Assembly: GCA_022865625.1 (NCBI GenBank) | Contig: JALHTB010000144.1 | Span: 1-30,860, forward strand | Length of the DNA: 30,860 nt | From: Candidatus Bathyarchaeota archaeon | GTDB taxonomy: Archaea > Thermoproteota > Bathyarchaeia > 40CM-2-53-6 > FEN-987 | Reading direction: 5' to 3' | Shown: positions 1 to 7,580 of the stretch, piece by piece | Position numbering within the stretch: the first letter of the stretch is position 1 | How the letters are laid out: the number at the start of each line of letters is the position of its first letter | Translations under genes and position numbers: made by a program | The notes under the pieces: generated by a model | The model's database searches: none | Told to the model about the DNA's origin: nothing | What the model saw: only the letters and a program-made list of their open reading frames with translations

Positions 1-41
1 CGGCCTGACAGCGTACTCGCCGTAGCGAGCAGCCATATTCA
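1..41 (-). CDS. possible start of a gene running off the left edge
   Basis: On the minus strand an ATG at 41 opens a frame (MNMAARYGEYAVRP) that is still open at the window edge. Just before it lies a 23-codon open frame starting MPEDPNMGAY and ending in a TGA that overlaps the ATG as ATGA, a coupling typical of prokaryotic operons. Only 14 residues are visible, so no family can be named, and chance is a real possibility. Confidence 0.25.
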
Positions 42-444
42 TGTCGCCTGTTCCCCGAACCTCTCCGCCGCTTTCTTCGAGTAGGCGCCCATATTCGGGT
101 CTTCAGGCATCCCACTCACATCTGGAGCCTACTAGCCCATGCGGGCTTGTATGATTCGACTCCAAACAGTCCGATCGCAGACGAGAGCATTAAACTCGTC
201 GACTTACTCGCTCACTCCACGACCAAAGCCGGAAGCTTGCACTCGCCCTGCTATGGTCAGCAGACACTCACAACGGTCTCACGTGAGTGCTTTCTTGACC
301 GCTTCCTAGCCTAGCGCCCATGACTCCGGAACTCATGGGATACTCCTGATTCAACTCCAGAACCATGCCAGTTCACGAACGACCCCTTGCACACCACCGA
401 CTCCATTTTCGTGGAGGTGGCCTGAGTTCCGTGGAAATGCTTAT
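42..444. other. intergenic region without recognisable gene
   Basis: About 400 bases lie between the left edge and the vapB promoter region. All six frames are short and none reads like a conserved protein; the short minus-strand frame at 311-520 overlaps vapB in antisense. I see no tRNA, repeat or clear RNA structure here. Confidence 0.5.
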
Positions 445-480
445 GTGTACTACTTCGCCAAAGTACTACGTGATCGGCGT

Positions 481-708
481 ATGACCGAGGTAGTCGTGAC
501 GAGGAAGGGACAGACCACAATACCTGCTGAACTCAGAGCCAAATATCACATCGAGGAGGGGAGTCGTCTTGAGGTTGTTGATGCGGGCCATGGAATCCTC
601 TTCAGACCGAGAAAGTCCTTCCTTGATCTTGCTGGTTCTGGAGCTGGGAAGGGAACGGTTGCGGAAATGAAGCACCTCCTAGACAAATTGAGGGAAGAAG
701 ATGCCTAA
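481..708 (+). CDS. vapB: VapB-type antitoxin, AbrB/SpoVT fold
   Basis: This is a 75-residue swapped-hairpin DNA-binding protein that would neutralise the VapC toxin encoded next to it and autoregulate the pair. Residues 1-45 carry the AbrB pattern: a short beta strand, then RKGQTTIPAELRAKY (typical K-G-Q-x-T-I-P), then EEGSRLEVV. The C-terminal 30 residues are charged and helical, as expected for the toxin-binding tail. I start it at the ATG at 481; an upstream GTG at 445 would add twelve residues outside the domain. The stop codon overlaps the start of vapC, so the two are translationally coupled in the usual antitoxin-first order. Confidence 0.85.
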   Translation: MTEVVVTRKGQTTIPAELRAKYHIEEGSRLEVVDAGHGILFRPRKSFLDLAGSGAGKGTVAEMKHLLDKLREEDA

Positions 709-1087
709 AGCGGTGTATGACACACGTTTCTTCGTGGAACACTTCTACAACGCGGATGCTGGTGTGAAGAGAAGGATAGCGGAAGAGATCAAGAAGACCA
801 AGAACCGATACATCTCATCCATAGTAATTCATGAGATCTACGTACTGTCGCTCAAGAAGGAAGGGAGGGAAACTGCAAAGTTGCGACGTGACTTCATAGA
901 GAAGGCGTTCAGGGTTGTTGATGTTGACTCTGAATTGGCTTCTTCATCAGCGGAACTGAGACACAAATACGGGATTTCTTTGGCTGATTCACTGATAGCT
1001 GGCACAAGCAAACTCATAGGTGCTCCGTGCGTCACTGACGATCCACACCTTACAGCGGTCAAGGACATCAAGACAAGATGGCTGTAA
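701..1087 (+). CDS. vapC: VapC-type toxin, PIN-domain ribonuclease
   Basis: This is a 128-residue PIN-domain protein, predicted to be an Mg2+-dependent RNase that is inhibited by the upstream AbrB-type antitoxin. The acidic active-site residues are all in place: D7 in AVYDTRFF, E45 in VIHEIYVL, D96 in GISLADSLIA, and D113/D114 in VTDDPHL. Length is normal for the family. Its ATG lies inside the last codons of vapB, an 8-nt overlap (ATGCCTAA). PIN toxins in archaea usually cut tRNA or rRNA; the target here cannot be read from sequence. The two intron-containing tRNA genes immediately downstream are probably only neighbours. Confidence 0.9.
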   Translation: MPKAVYDTRFFVEHFYNADAGVKRRIAEEIKKTKNRYISSIVIHEIYVLSLKKEGRETAKLRRDFIEKAFRVVDVDSELASSSAELRHKYGISLADSLIAGTSKLIGAPCVTDDPHLTAVKDIKTRWL

Positions 1088-1177
1088 CCATCCAGACTGT
1101 CTTTTCTGTTCAGATACTGCCCTATCGTCCGTCGTCTGCCTAGGACAAGGGACTGACGAGCACATGGATAGGATTCA

Positions 1178-1347
1178 TGGCGGGCCCGCGGGGATTTGAA
1201 CCCCGGACTTGTGCGTGCGTTTCAGGCGCACTCTACAGCTGATTCCGTGGTTCACTTAGGAGGCTCGACTAGCCCACGGCGGCTATCTGCCGCGCTGTCC
1301 GTACTTCGCCTCGTAGGCGTCAACCTGCGAGACTGCGCCACGGGCCC
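1178..1347 (-). tRNA. tRNA-Arg(CCU) with about four introns
   Basis: Read on the minus strand, the acceptor arm pairs GGGCCCG (1347-1341) with CGGGCCC (1188-1182), followed by discriminator G and an encoded CCA (1180-1178). The T-arm is CGGGG-TTCAAAT-CCCCG. The rest folds only if segments are removed: D-arm GCGC-AGTC...GGACA-GCGC is interrupted at about 1330-1301; the anticodon arm GCAGC-CTCCTAA-GCTGT is interrupted at about 1286-1264 and 1254-1239; the variable loop holds a hairpin insertion at about 1230-1209. The spliced product is about 79 nt with anticodon CCU at 1260-1258. GGGCCCG with discriminator G is typical of archaeal tRNA-Arg. Exact splice points are uncertain by a base or two. 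A TATA-like ATATAG element lies about 30 bp upstream (1376-1384). Confidence 0.75.
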
Positions 1348-1375
1348 AGCCAGCAAGACTAACGACCATGCCGCC

Positions 1376-1384
1376 ATATAGTTT
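1376..1384 (-). promoter_or_regulatory. TATA-like box of tRNA-Arg
   Basis: On the minus strand AAACTATAT sits about 30 bp before the 5' end of the tRNA-Arg acceptor stem. This is the archaeal TATA position and independently supports that 5' end. Confidence 0.5.
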
Positions 1385-1436
1385 TGCACTGTCTACAAAT
1401 CGATCGCGCTCGTGAAACTCTCTTGGACTATGACAA

Positions 1437-1445
1437 GCTTTTAGC
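1437..1445 (+). promoter_or_regulatory. TATA-like box of tRNA-Leu
   Basis: GCTTTTAGC is centred about 30 bp before the first base of the tRNA-Leu acceptor stem at 1471. Together with the box at 1376-1384 it makes the 123-bp gap between the two tRNAs a divergent promoter region. Confidence 0.45.
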
Positions 1446-1470
1446 GGAACTCGAGTCCTAGCCAATACGA

Positions 1471-1629
1471 GCGGGGGTTCCCGAGACCCAAGATCACACC
1501 GTAAGGGCGGGAGTCAGGTCAAAGGGGCAGGACGACCGACTCAGAGTCGTGCCACACTTAAGATCCGCCTCAGGACAAGAGATCCTGTGGCGTAGGCCTT
1601 CGTGGGTTCGAATCCCACCCCCCGCACCA
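1471..1629 (+). tRNA. tRNA-Leu(UAA) with about three introns
   Basis: The acceptor arm pairs GCGGGGG (1471-1477) with CCCCCGC (1619-1625), discriminator A, encoded CCA at 1627-1629. The T-arm is GTGGG-TTCGAAT-CCCAC. A class II variable arm (GGC-GTAG-GCC, 1589-1598) fits leucine. Removing insertions at about 1488-1514 (D-loop), 1533-1556 (between stem and anticodon loop) and 1564-1582 (3' side of the anticodon loop) gives D-stem CCC/GGG with loop GAGAC-CAGGTCAAA and anticodon arm CAGGA-CTTAAGA-TCCTG, a standard leucine UAA anticodon. The product is about 88 nt including CCA. A second CAGGA (1571-1575) inside the last intron can compete for TCCTG but would give a loop lacking U33. Splice points are approximate. 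Confidence 0.8.
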
Positions 1630-1696
1630 ATCTACTGGTACTTCCGGAAAGGGTTCCTCGAAGTGCAGTACTGCTTTCGTGATCAATGAGTGCGTT

Positions 1697-2200
1697 CTAG
1701 CCTAGGCCCCAACCTTTGAGCAACTGATCTATGAACGACCAGCCATAGTAGCCTGCGTACGCATAGACGAGGCTCAGTATTGTCTTTCCAGTGATTCCCG
1801 CGATCAGTGCTTTCACTCTGGGATATCGGACCAGCCCAAGAGGTATCCAGATGATGTCGTCGGGGGTTATCGGTGTCGCGGCTAGAGCTACGATCAGCCA
1901 TAGGCCATATTTTCCGTATCTTATGCGCCATTTCTCGAATCGAGCTTGGGTATCAGGCGAGAATAGGTGCCTGCCGCCGAGGCCAATGTAGTAGTGCAAG
2001 TACTGTCCGACTCCGGCGCCGATCCCTGATATGATGCCCACAAGGAATGGATGTAACTGGGTTGCCATCAGAGGGATCAAGATGTAGGATGGAAAGAAAG
2101 GGATGCTCGCGCCTAAGAAGCCGGCCAGGAAAGCACCCAAGTATCCCATTCTGCCAAGCCAGTCTAATGCCGAATCTAGCCAAGACAAGTGGTCGTCCAT
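1697..2200 (-). CDS. VTT/DedA-like small membrane protein
   Basis: This 167-residue protein has an N-terminal amphipathic stretch followed by several hydrophobic segments (about residues 19-45, 50-70, 98-125 and 132-155). The signature region ATPITPDDIIWIPLGLVRY and the following glycine-rich helix match the SNARE-associated/VTT (DedA) family of archaea, membrane proteins linked to lipid scrambling or transport. It is shorter than bacterial DedA proteins (about 200-220 residues), as is common in archaea. It stands alone: tRNA-Leu converges from the left and an alcohol dehydrogenase gene diverges to the right. The substrate is unknown. Confidence 0.75.
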   Translation of the reverse strand: MDDHLSWLDSALDWLGRMGYLGAFLAGFLGASIPFFPSYILIPLMATQLHPFLVGIISGIGAGVGQYLHYYIGLGGRHLFSPDTQARFEKWRIRYGKYGLWLIVALAATPITPDDIIWIPLGLVRYPRVKALIAGITGKTILSLVYAYAGYYGWSFIDQLLKGWGLG

Positions 2201-2321
2201 CCTGTTGCTGAACGTCCGGTCCGCTCTCTGTCACATGCTCCTGCAGCGTCGCCTGCGTGTAGATACGAATACTTGAATGCTTCCAAAAGCAGACTGGCGG
2301 GATACCTGCGACGGAGGCGGT

Positions 2322-2330
2322 TCCTTTATT
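2322..2330 (+). promoter_or_regulatory. TATA-like box before the first alcohol dehydrogenase
   Basis: TCCTTTATT lies about 23 bp upstream of the ATG at 2349, so transcription would begin at or next to that codon. This supports a leaderless mRNA and the internal start chosen for the gene. Confidence 0.45.
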
Positions 2331-2348
2331 CAAGATGAGAAGCTAGAG

Positions 2349-3392
2349 ATGGAACTTGGCCTCACCTTGAAAGCTGCTCTCGTTGATTCTCAAGGGCGCC
2401 TCCAGCTTGCCGATGTCGACTTGCCTAGGATTGGCCGGGGAGATCTCCTCGTCAAGATGAGGGTGTGCGGGATTTGCGGAACAGACTTGGAGAAACTTCA
2501 GGGTGTGCGGGTGACTCCACCTGTCCTTGGGCACGAAGTCGCTGGAGACATTGAGGAAGTCGGCCTTGACATACAGGGTTATTCGAGAGGTGATCGCGTC
2601 GCTGTGCATCACCACGTACCATGCCACACCTGTTACTATTGTCTACATGGAAATCATACCATGTGTCACAAGTTTCCCAAAAGCAATCTTGATCCATGCG
2701 GATTCGCAGAGCACTTCCGAGTCCCTGAAACCAACGTCAGCAAAGGCGCCGTCTTCCGACTGCCTCACACCATGAGTTATGAGGAAGCTGCCCTCGCAGA
2801 ACCGACGGGTTGCTGCATCAGGGGCCTAGATAGACTCGGAATACAGCAGGAAGACAGTGTTCTGATAATCGGTGCGGGACCTGCAGGACTCACGTACGTA
2901 CAACTTCTTCGAGCGCTCGGAGATCACCTGATCGTCGCCACCGACATGATCGAATCTAGGTTGAGGTGGGCGAAGAAGTTTGGAGCTGACGAAGCATTGA
3001 ACGCAGCCGACACAAGCACGTCTAAGCGAGTTCTCGACGCGACCCAAGGCCGGGGTGTCGACAATGTGATAGTCGCGTCAGGAAACGTGAAGGCGATTCA
3101 ATCTTCGTTTCCGTTGGTGAGGAAGGGCGGCAGAATCCTCCTTTTCGGGATCCCCCCGGAACGAAGCATGTTCACCTGTGATGCTAGTAGCATCTTCATA
3201 CGAGAGACCAAGCTGATTCCCAGCTACTCCACCACAGAGAATGAGATAGAGAGAGCATTGCAGATGATGGCGGCCGGAAGAATCCGTCTCACAGACATGA
3301 TAACACATCGCTTCAGCCTCAACGAGATCGCAGAAGCTTTCCGAGTCGCGCAGGATGCTGAGTCATCCCTGAAAGTCATAATTCACGAGTAG
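2349..3392 (+). CDS. zinc-dependent medium-chain alcohol dehydrogenase
   Basis: This 347-residue MDR-family NAD(P)-dependent dehydrogenase of the butanediol/sorbitol/threonine dehydrogenase type should oxidise a secondary alcohol in the cytoplasm. Catalytic zinc ligands are visible (C43 in CGICGTD, H62-E63 in GHE) and the structural zinc site has four cysteines (C92, C95, C98, C106 in PCHTCYYC...MC). The Rossmann fold starts at IIGAGPAGL. I start at the ATG at 2349 rather than 2277: family length fits and a TATA-like element lies about 23 bp before it. A second, divergent MDR enzyme follows 20 bp later with its own ribosome binding site, so they are probably co-transcribed. Being next to an AcoABC-like operon suggests 2,3-butanediol or a similar diol as substrate, which is inference. 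Confidence 0.9.
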   Translation: MELGLTLKAALVDSQGRLQLADVDLPRIGRGDLLVKMRVCGICGTDLEKLQGVRVTPPVLGHEVAGDIEEVGLDIQGYSRGDRVAVHHHVPCHTCYYCLHGNHTMCHKFPKSNLDPCGFAEHFRVPETNVSKGAVFRLPHTMSYEEAALAEPTGCCIRGLDRLGIQQEDSVLIIGAGPAGLTYVQLLRALGDHLIVATDMIESRLRWAKKFGADEALNAADTSTSKRVLDATQGRGVDNVIVASGNVKAIQSSFPLVRKGGRILLFGIPPERSMFTCDASSIFIRETKLIPSYSTTENEIERALQMMAAGRIRLTDMITHRFSLNEIAEAFRVAQDAESSLKVIIHE

Positions 3393-3412
3393 ATCTAGGA
3401 AGTGAACACCAG

Positions 3413-4444
3413 TTGAGGGCGGCCCGCTTCTACGGACCTGGAGACATACGCATTGAGGATGTCGACGTACCGAAGATAGCCACAGATGAACTACTCGTCC
3501 ATAATCACGTGACACTCACCTGTGGTACGGATCTGAAGATGTTCCTTCGAGGTCACAGACTGGCAAATCCTCCACTCGTCATCGGCCACGAGTTCGCCGG
3601 GACTGTGGAAGAGATAGGAGAGGATGTCAAAGGCTTCGAGAAAGGTATGAGAATCGTCGCGGCGAATTCGGCGCCGTGTATGGAATGCTACTATTGTCGG
3701 ATTGGCAGACCCAATCTGTGCGAGCGTTTGGATGAGGTCCTTGTTGGCTTCTCCTCTCCCGGCGCCTACGCCGAATATGTACGATTACCAGGACGAATCG
3801 TGAAGCAGAACACTCTCAAGATCCCAGAAAATGTCTCCTTCGAACAGGCTGCATTCCTTGAACCATTGGCATGCGTGGTTCATGGAATCGAGCTATCGGA
3901 CATCAAAACTGGCGACTTTGTTTTTGTCATCGGTGCTGGACCGATTGGACTAATGCATGTACAGGTTGCGAAAGTTCGTGGTGCCAAGACCGTCGTGGTC
4001 GCGGATGCAAGCACTGAGAGGCTTCAGAAGGCCGCTCAGCTCGGCGCGGATCAACTGGTTGATTCGAGCGATCCTTTGAATCAGGTGAGGAAACTGACTG
4101 AGAGCCGCGGAGCAGACGTCACAATCGAAGCCGTCGGAAAGCCTGAGACATGGGAACTGGCGGTACAGGCCACGAGAAAAGGAGGAACCACTGTCCTCTT
4201 CGGAGGTTGCCCTTCAGGAAGCACAGCTTCAATTGACACAGGCGCCGTGCACTATGGAGAACTAACGCTGAGAGGCGTCTTCCATCACACACCCAGAGAC
4301 GTGCGTGAAGCTTTGAGGTTGATCTCGACGAGACAAGTGAGAGTTGCCCCACTTGTTACTCATCGTAGGAGCCTTGCCGAGGTTGAAGAAGCTCTGCGTC
4401 TGATGCAGAAAGGGGTCGCTATCAAGGTGGCGATCACGCCTTAG
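3413..4444 (+). CDS. second zinc-dependent medium-chain dehydrogenase
   Basis: This 343-residue MDR dehydrogenase keeps both zinc sites: C37 in TCGTD and H59-E60 in GHE for the catalytic metal; C89, C92, C95 and C103 for the structural metal. The nucleotide-binding loop is VIGAGPIGLMHVQ, followed by an acidic end of the second strand (VVADAS) that favours NAD. It starts with TTG at 3413, preceded by a purine-rich AGGAAGTG at 3397-3404. It follows the first dehydrogenase directly, but the two are clearly different in sequence and probably act on different substrates. Its stop is 18 bp from the stop of the convergent E2 gene. Confidence 0.9.
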   Translation: MRAARFYGPGDIRIEDVDVPKIATDELLVHNHVTLTCGTDLKMFLRGHRLANPPLVIGHEFAGTVEEIGEDVKGFEKGMRIVAANSAPCMECYYCRIGRPNLCERLDEVLVGFSSPGAYAEYVRLPGRIVKQNTLKIPENVSFEQAAFLEPLACVVHGIELSDIKTGDFVFVIGAGPIGLMHVQVAKVRGAKTVVVADASTERLQKAAQLGADQLVDSSDPLNQVRKLTESRGADVTIEAVGKPETWELAVQATRKGGTTVLFGGCPSGSTASIDTGAVHYGELTLRGVFHHTPRDVREALRLISTRQVRVAPLVTHRRSLAEVEEALRLMQKGVAIKVAITP

Positions 4445-4462
4445 CTGCAGAATCGGACAACA

Positions 4463-5650
4463 TCATTCGAGTTTCTCGGGATCTTCGAGAAGCTCCTTGA
4501 CTCGTTGCAGATACTGGGCTGCTGGGACGCCGTCAACTATCCTGTGATCGAATACGAGTGAGAGTGTTGTGATGGATGCTACTTGCACTTGCTTTTCGAT
4601 GATGACAGGTTTCTCAGATGTTCGGCCAAAGCCGAGGATTGCACATTGCGGGGGATTAATGATGGGTGCAAAGAGGTCGACGCCGAACCCACCCAGATTC
4701 GTCACCGTGAATGTTCCGCCTGTGAGATCTGTGACGGCTAGCTTGTTCTGGATGGCGCGTTCTGTGAGGTCACGGATTCCTCTAGAGATCTCGAGTATTG
4801 ACCTCTTGTTCGTCTGCGGTATTATTGGAGCCACAAGTCCGTCAGGTGTGTTGATCGCTACTGCGACGTTGATGTCACTGTACAATCGAAGTTCGTCTCC
4901 CTCGAGTGACGAGTTGATCATCTGATGGTCTTCGAGAGCTTTCGCCGCTGCTTTCACAACGTAGGCCGTTATCGAGATCTCTTCACCAGTCTTGTTGTGA
5001 AGTTCCTTTCTGTGGCCTAGCATTGTATCCATGCGTGCCTCCATTGTGATCGTGACTGGCACGGTGGTGTGAAAACCGTACGAGAGGCGCTCCGCAGTGG
5101 CCTTACGTTTTCCCGCTAGTCTGATCGTCCTAGCGATCGGGACAGCCCTGGCTTCTTGAGCCGAAAATCCCACTGCCTGAGGTTGCGATCTCATCTGGTC
5201 GATTGCTTTCTGAACATCCTCCCGGACTATTCTTCCTCCGGGTCCTGACCCTTTGATCTTCGATATGTCAATGCCTGCTTCTCGGGCCATCTTTCGTGCA
5301 ACAGGCGACGCGGAAGGTTCCTGGATTCGTGGACCGGCAGGCGCCACCGTCACTTGCTGTGCGACTGCAGGCTCGGGCGCCGCAGGTGCCCCGGTTTCGA
5401 CCGGCAAAGTCTCGTTCGGCTCACCCACAAGTGCGATCGTCTGCCCGACCTGAACGTCCGTGCCGGGCTCGAACAGGAGTTTCCGGACTACACCTGCTCC
5501 TGGAGAGTTGACTTCGAATGTGGTCTTCTCTCCTTCGATCCTAACGATCGGCACGTCCTTCTCGACGCGGTCCCCTTCTTTCTTCAGCCACTCAACTATC
5601 TTGCCTGACTGCATACCAGGGTCTAGGCGAGGCATCGCCACTCTGAACAT
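4463..5650 (-). CDS. E2 of a 2-oxoacid/acetoin dehydrogenase complex
   Basis: This is a dihydrolipoamide acyltransferase of 395 residues that forms the complex core and moves the acyl group from E1-bound TPP via lipoyl-lysine to CoA. Domains in order: one lipoyl domain (about 1-78, lipoylated K42 in EGEKTTFEV), a proline/alanine-rich linker, the E1/E3-binding domain (about 114-150, ASPVARKMAREAGI), and the catalytic domain with the active-site DHRIVDG (H369, D373) near the C-terminus. All catalytic residues look intact. It is third in a tight operon after E1alpha and E1beta (10-bp gap). No E3 (lipoamide dehydrogenase) gene follows, so E3 must be encoded elsewhere. Whether the substrate is pyruvate, a branched-chain oxoacid or acetoin cannot be settled from E2. 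Confidence 0.93.
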   Translation of the reverse strand: MFRVAMPRLDPGMQSGKIVEWLKKEGDRVEKDVPIVRIEGEKTTFEVNSPGAGVVRKLLFEPGTDVQVGQTIALVGEPNETLPVETGAPAAPEPAVAQQVTVAPAGPRIQEPSASPVARKMAREAGIDISKIKGSGPGGRIVREDVQKAIDQMRSQPQAVGFSAQEARAVPIARTIRLAGKRKATAERLSYGFHTTVPVTITMEARMDTMLGHRKELHNKTGEEISITAYVVKAAAKALEDHQMINSSLEGDELRLYSDINVAVAINTPDGLVAPIIPQTNKRSILEISRGIRDLTERAIQNKLAVTDLTGGTFTVTNLGGFGVDLFAPIINPPQCAILGFGRTSEKPVIIEKQVQVASITTLSLVFDHRIVDGVPAAQYLQRVKELLEDPEKLE

Positions 5651-5660
5651 CGCTGCAATT

Positions 5661-6635
5661 TCACCCGATCAGTTTCTTCGCTGCTTCCATGATCTTCTGC
5701 GCATTTGGCATGTATGCTTGCTCGAGCGGCGGCGAGAATGGAATCGGCATATCCGCTGATGCCACGCGCAGGATTGGTGCATCTAGCGAGTCGAAAGCTT
5801 CCTCGACAACGATTGCTGAGATTTCGGAACCGATTCCGCCGGACTTGACATCGTCCGACGCGATGATCAATCTACCAGTCTTCTTGACGGACTCAACTAT
5901 TGTGTTCTTGTCGAGGGGTTGGATAGTTCTGGGATCTATCACCTCAGCCGAGACGCCTTGCTCTTCCAGCTTCGCAGCTGCGGTCAGGGCTTCACCGACA
6001 ACCCTTGAGACTGCGACTATTGTGATGTCATCGCCCTTTCTCTTGATATCACACTGGCCTAGAGGCAGCAGATATTCCTCTTCCGGAACTGGTCCCTTCG
6101 TCCTGTACAGTGCACCACTTTCTACAAAGACAACTGGGTTGTCCTCTCGAATCGAAGCCTTCAGAAGACCTTTTGCATCGTGCGGTGTCGACGGCAAGAC
6201 GACCTTCAGGCCCGGCACTTGGAAGAATATTGACGGGTAGAACTGGGAATGCTGGGCACCGTGCATTCGGCCAAGGCTGTACTGTGTTCTGAGAACAAAC
6301 GGAACCTTCAGCTTTCCGCCACTCATGAACCGCATCTTTGCAGCGTTTGTCGCTATCTGATCGAGACAGATTGTTACGAAGTCCATGTACATGATTTCGG
6401 CTACAGGCTTGAGGCCAGCTAATGCAGCACCTACCGCAGCGCCTGCAATCGCAGCCTCAGAGATCGGGGTGTCTCTCACTCTTTCGGGACCGAACTCCTT
6501 CAGCAGACCACGCGTGACTTTGTAGACTCCTTCGAATACTCCTATCTCCTCACCCATCAGGATGACGCGTGGGTCCCTCAGCATTTCTTCGCGTAGGGCC
6601 TGTCGCAGAGCTTCGGCATAAGTCAGCTCGGGCAT
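5661..6635 (-). CDS. E1 beta of a 2-oxoacid/acetoin dehydrogenase
   Basis: This 324-residue beta subunit of the TPP-dependent E1 component decarboxylates or cleaves the substrate together with E1alpha. It shows the family pattern MGEEIGVFEGVYKVTRGLL, the catalytic-site stretch RDTPISEAAIAG (E60), the QIATNAAKM region, the GAQHSQ loop, and the transketolase C-terminal domain (about 195-320). Length matches AcoB/PdhB/BkdB proteins. It starts with ATG just 6 bp after the E1alpha stop and runs to 10 bp before E2, so the three subunits are one transcript made in stoichiometric order. The loop before GAQHSQ reads SLGRMH rather than the common glycine-rich sequence, a minor variation. Confidence 0.93.
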   Translation of the reverse strand: MPELTYAEALRQALREEMLRDPRVILMGEEIGVFEGVYKVTRGLLKEFGPERVRDTPISEAAIAGAAVGAALAGLKPVAEIMYMDFVTICLDQIATNAAKMRFMSGGKLKVPFVLRTQYSLGRMHGAQHSQFYPSIFFQVPGLKVVLPSTPHDAKGLLKASIREDNPVVFVESGALYRTKGPVPEEEYLLPLGQCDIKRKGDDITIVAVSRVVGEALTAAAKLEEQGVSAEVIDPRTIQPLDKNTIVESVKKTGRLIIASDDVKSGGIGSEISAIVVEEAFDSLDAPILRVASADMPIPFSPPLEQAYMPNAQKIMEAAKKLIG

Positions 6636-6641
6636 CTCATG

Positions 6642-7580
6642 TCACCTCGCGTACACGAAGTTCGAGAGTTCCTCGAATGGCAATATTGGGCTCGATTTTG
6701 CGAATGTAACAGATTCCTCGACTGAAGCTGCGACTTCCTTCTCGATCCGATCTATGTCTGCTTGAGCTGTAAGTTTCATTTTGAAAAGCTTGGCCTCGAA
6801 GGTGTCGATCGGGTCGCGTTTGCGCCACTCCTCAACTTCCTCTTTCGGCCTATACTCAGCCTTGTCGTAGACACCATGACCCTTCAATTTGTAGGTGATA
6901 CATTCAAGGAGAGTTGGACCTTCCCCTTTTCGCGCGTTCTCAATCGCTTCTTCGGCCGACAAGAACACAGCTACTACGTCGTTACCATCCGCGGCCATCG
7001 CCCGCATCCGGTATGCTTCAGCGCGATCAGCAACGCTCTCAGTTGCTATTGCTTTGTCCGCTCGAGTCGACATGGCGTAGAGGTTGTTCTCACAGACAAA
7101 GACCACCGGAAGTTTCCACACTGCCGCAAGATTCATTCCCTCATGAAAAGCCCCTGTGTTGGTGGCTCCATCACCGAAGAACGTCATCGCGACTTGACGT
7201 TTGCCTGCCTGTTGAAGTGCGAGTCCTACTCCAGCCGCGATCGGCACTCCGCTGCCCACGATCGCACTCGCATACAATATTCCCTTCTCAGGGAATATTG
7301 AGACGTGCATCGATCCTCCAAGACCTTTGCAGGTGCCAGTCGCCTTCCCAAACAGCTCGGCCATCAGCGGGTTCAATGGTACTCCCCTTGCGATGGCGTG
7401 GCCGTGACCTCGGTATGTACTTACGATCAGATCGTCATCGTTGAGTGCACTTATGGCGCCGGCTGCAACCGCTTCTTGACCCAAGTAGAGGTGCGACGGA
7501 CCGATCAGTGTACCTTCTTGCAGGAATAGCCGCTCTACGCGCTCCTCGAATCTCCTGATCTCAATCATCTTGCGAAGCAT
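6642..7580 (-). CDS. E1 alpha of a 2-oxoacid/acetoin dehydrogenase
   Basis: This 312-residue TPP-binding alpha subunit is close in length and wording to acetoin dehydrogenase AcoA and short PdhA proteins. Visible motifs: IRRFEERV near the N-terminus, YRGHGHAIARG (H59/H61 loop), GKGLGGSMH-like CKGLGGSMH, and the TPP motif FFGDGATNTGAFHE through FVCENN (G136-N166). The nearest in-frame start is the ATG at 7580. However, the frame stays open upstream to a TAG at 7659-7661 and reads LSKDRLLQ directly before the ATG, just as family members do, without any ATG, GTG or TTG. The annotated N-terminus may therefore be slightly short. It is the first gene of the E1alpha-E1beta-E2 operon. Confidence 0.92.
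   Translation of the reverse strand: MLRKMIEIRRFEERVERLFLQEGTLIGPSHLYLGQEAVAAGAISALNDDDLIVSTYRGHGHAIARGVPLNPLMAELFGKATGTCKGLGGSMHVSIFPEKGILYASAIVGSGVPIAAGVGLALQQAGKRQVAMTFFGDGATNTGAFHEGMNLAAVWKLPVVFVCENNLYAMSTRADKAIATESVADRAEAYRMRAMAADGNDVVAVFLSAEEAIENARKGEGPTLLECITYKLKGHGVYDKAEYRPKEEVEEWRKRDPIDTFEAKLFKMKLTAQADIDRIEKEVAASVEESVTFAKSSPILPFEELSNFVYAR

Noticed and set aside
1209..1234. Hairpin GTGCG-CCTGAAA-CGCAC read as a serine (UGA) or phenylalanine anticodon arm
   Set aside because: Position 33 would be C rather than U, there is no class II variable arm, and the acceptor sequence with discriminator G fits tRNA-Arg. The better reading is a hairpin within a variable-loop intron.
5689..6240. 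183-codon plus-strand frame
   Set aside because: Antisense to E1 beta, which is intact and fully motif-supported.
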